This document shows, one piece after another, positions 62,997 to 64,000 of a stretch of 64,000 nucleotides of DNA. Made by a program: the position numbers and the translations under genes. Below the pieces are notes generated by a model that worked only from the letters and a program-made list of their open reading frames with translations, was not told the DNA's origin and made no database searches. This stretch comes from Burkholderia sp. OK233 (GTDB lineage: Bacteria; Pseudomonadota; Gammaproteobacteria; Burkholderiales; Burkholderiaceae): positions 5,022,001-5,086,000 of the forward strand of contig NZ_OCSR01000001.1 of NCBI RefSeq assembly GCF_900230185.1. Direction: 5' to 3'. Numbering within the stretch: the stretch's first letter is position 1; each line of letters begins with the position of its first letter.

Positions 62997-64000
62997 ATGA
63001 CTTCCATGGCCAAAACATCAGAACCCCGGGCATCGAGCCGCGTCACCATTCGCGAAGTCGCGCTGCATGCGTGTGTCAACGCGTCGACGGTTTCGCGAGC
63101 CCTCAATCCTGCAACCCGTCACCTGATTGGGGATGAAGTCGTCCGCAGAGTGCTGGCGTCCGCGAAATCGCTGGGTTACCGGCAGAACAAGCTCGCTTCC
63201 GCACTTCGCGGCGGCCAGTCAAGGGTGGTCGGGGTGTGCCTGCCCGATATCGAGAACCCGGTGTTCCCGCCGATTGTTTGTGGCATTGAAGAAGAACTGG
63301 CTGCCGAAGGCTATGGCGTCCTCATCGCCAACACCGTTGGCACGTTGAAAGACCAGGAGCGCATGCTCGAGCAAATGCTCGAGCGCCAGGTTGACGGCCT
63401 GGTCCTGGCAACCGCGGCTCGTCACGACCCGCTAGTACGACGCTGCATCCTGGATGGCATACCCCTCGTGCTGGTGAATCGCGCGGAGGAAGGCGGACAG
63501 GTGCCGGAAGTGATCAACGATGACTTCCTCTCCATGAAGCTTGCGGTCGATCACCTGGTGAAGCTGGGGCACAAGCGAATTGCACATCTCGCCGGCCCTG
63601 AGCGCCTGGCAACCGGGCTCTCGCGAATCCAGGGCTTCCAGATGGCGACGCAGCAGCATCGCCTGACCGCGACCGTTATCCTCGAGGCCGCCGAGTTCAC
63701 CCGTGAAGCGGGCCGGGTGGCCTGCGACCAGTTGTTGAAGGAGCACAGAAGCGTGACTGCGATCATTGCCGCCAATGACCTGATCGCGCTGGGATGCTAT
63801 GACGTGTTTGCGGAACAACGTCTGGTGTGTCCGAAAGATATTTCGCTCATCGGTCACAACGACATGCCGCTTCTCGACATGCTCCATCCGCCATTAACTA
63901 CGCTGCGCATCCAGCACCGCGAAATGGGCCGCCAGGCCGCAAGACTGCTGCTCGGGATGATCGCGGCGCCCGGCGCGGCCCCACACCGCATTACGCTCCC
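62997..64000 (+). CDS. LacI-family transcriptional regulator (runs off the window)
   Basis: Partial gene (about 334 codons in the window). The N-terminal helix-turn-helix begins VTIREVALHACVNASTVSRA with the hinge helix region LASALRGGQSR. The sugar-binding core follows (VVGVCLPDIENPVFPPIVCG, HNDMPLLDMLHPPLTTLRIQ). The alternative start is the ATG at 63006; both are in frame. It is divergent from the sugar importer and very likely represses it in the absence of its sugar ligand. The end is outside the window. Confidence 0.93.
   Translation, partial: MTSMAKTSEPRASSRVTIREVALHACVNASTVSRALNPATRHLIGDEVVRRVLASAKSLGYRQNKLASALRGGQSRVVGVCLPDIENPVFPPIVCGIEEELAAEGYGVLIANTVGTLKDQERMLEQMLERQVDGLVLATAARHDPLVRRCILDGIPLVLVNRAEEGGQVPEVINDDFLSMKLAVDHLVKLGHKRIAHLAGPERLATGLSRIQGFQMATQQHRLTATVILEAAEFTREAGRVACDQLLKEHRSVTAIIAANDLIALGCYDVFAEQRLVCPKDISLIGHNDMPLLDMLHPPLTTLRIQHREMGRQAARLLLGMIAAPGAAPHRITL

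Overview
The window reads as a high-GC beta-proteobacterium of the Burkholderiales, most likely Paraburkholderia, Caballeronia or a close relative. The support is the codon usage, the Burkholderia-type Gram-negative porins, a DUF4148 protein, trimeric autotransporters with the extended signal peptide, and a CioAB/EmrAB/NodT-type operon. Few housekeeping genes are present, so it looks like an accessory part of a secondary chromosome or megaplasmid. I saw no rRNA, tRNA or CRISPR array.

Region by region: (1) 1-1.5 kb is a graveyard of transposase fragments: the 5' end of an ISNCY-type element, a Mu/IS481-like integrase-core tail and an IS6-family N-terminus. (2) 1.9-7 kb holds a chemoreceptor, a DUF3422 membrane protein that runs into a porin remnant, an alpha/beta hydrolase and its divergent LysR regulator. 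(3) 7.3-10.4 kb holds a 5'-truncated assimilatory nitrate reductase joined to an unknown ORF, then a decayed IS4 transposase. (4) 10.4-14.1 kb is a complete alpha-hydroxyketone quorum-sensing locus of the Lqs/Cqs type: synthase, receiver protein and membrane sensor kinase. (5) 14.9-19.0 kb, divergent from the kinase, encodes a peptidylarginine/agmatine-deiminase-family protein, a pyruvoyl decarboxylase resembling the fungal tryptophan decarboxylase PsiD, and a C69 dipeptidase. (6) 19.1-33 kb is a surface-adhesion island: an OmpA-like lipoprotein, a giant (2139 aa) and a smaller (655 aa) trimeric autotransporter, and a two-component pair (receiver-AraC regulator plus 7TMR-DISM kinase). (7) 33.1-37.5 kb holds a TonB-dependent siderophore receptor, an AraC regulator and a hydrolase. 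(8) 37.7-44.8 kb is one operon for a CydAB/CioAB-type quinol oxidase with two tiny membrane proteins, followed by an EmrB/EmrA/NodT-type efflux system. It meets a convergent 954-aa winged-helix/NTPase/TPR regulator. (9) 48-57.6 kb is a catabolic-looking cluster: hydrolase, AraC regulator, FAH-family hydrolase, aromatic-acid-type MFS importer, secreted acetamidase/formamidase-family protein, HbpS/GlcG-like protein, DUF4148 protein, beta-propeller and porin. (10) 58.1-64 kb is a ribose-type sugar ABC importer with a divergent LacI regulator that runs off the window.

The most interesting unit is 10.4-19 kb. A small-molecule quorum-sensing system sits head-to-head with a PsiD-like decarboxylase/deiminase/dipeptidase cluster, across an intergenic region containing clear palindromes. 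This suggests, but does not prove, density-controlled production or turnover of an amine or amino-acid derivative.
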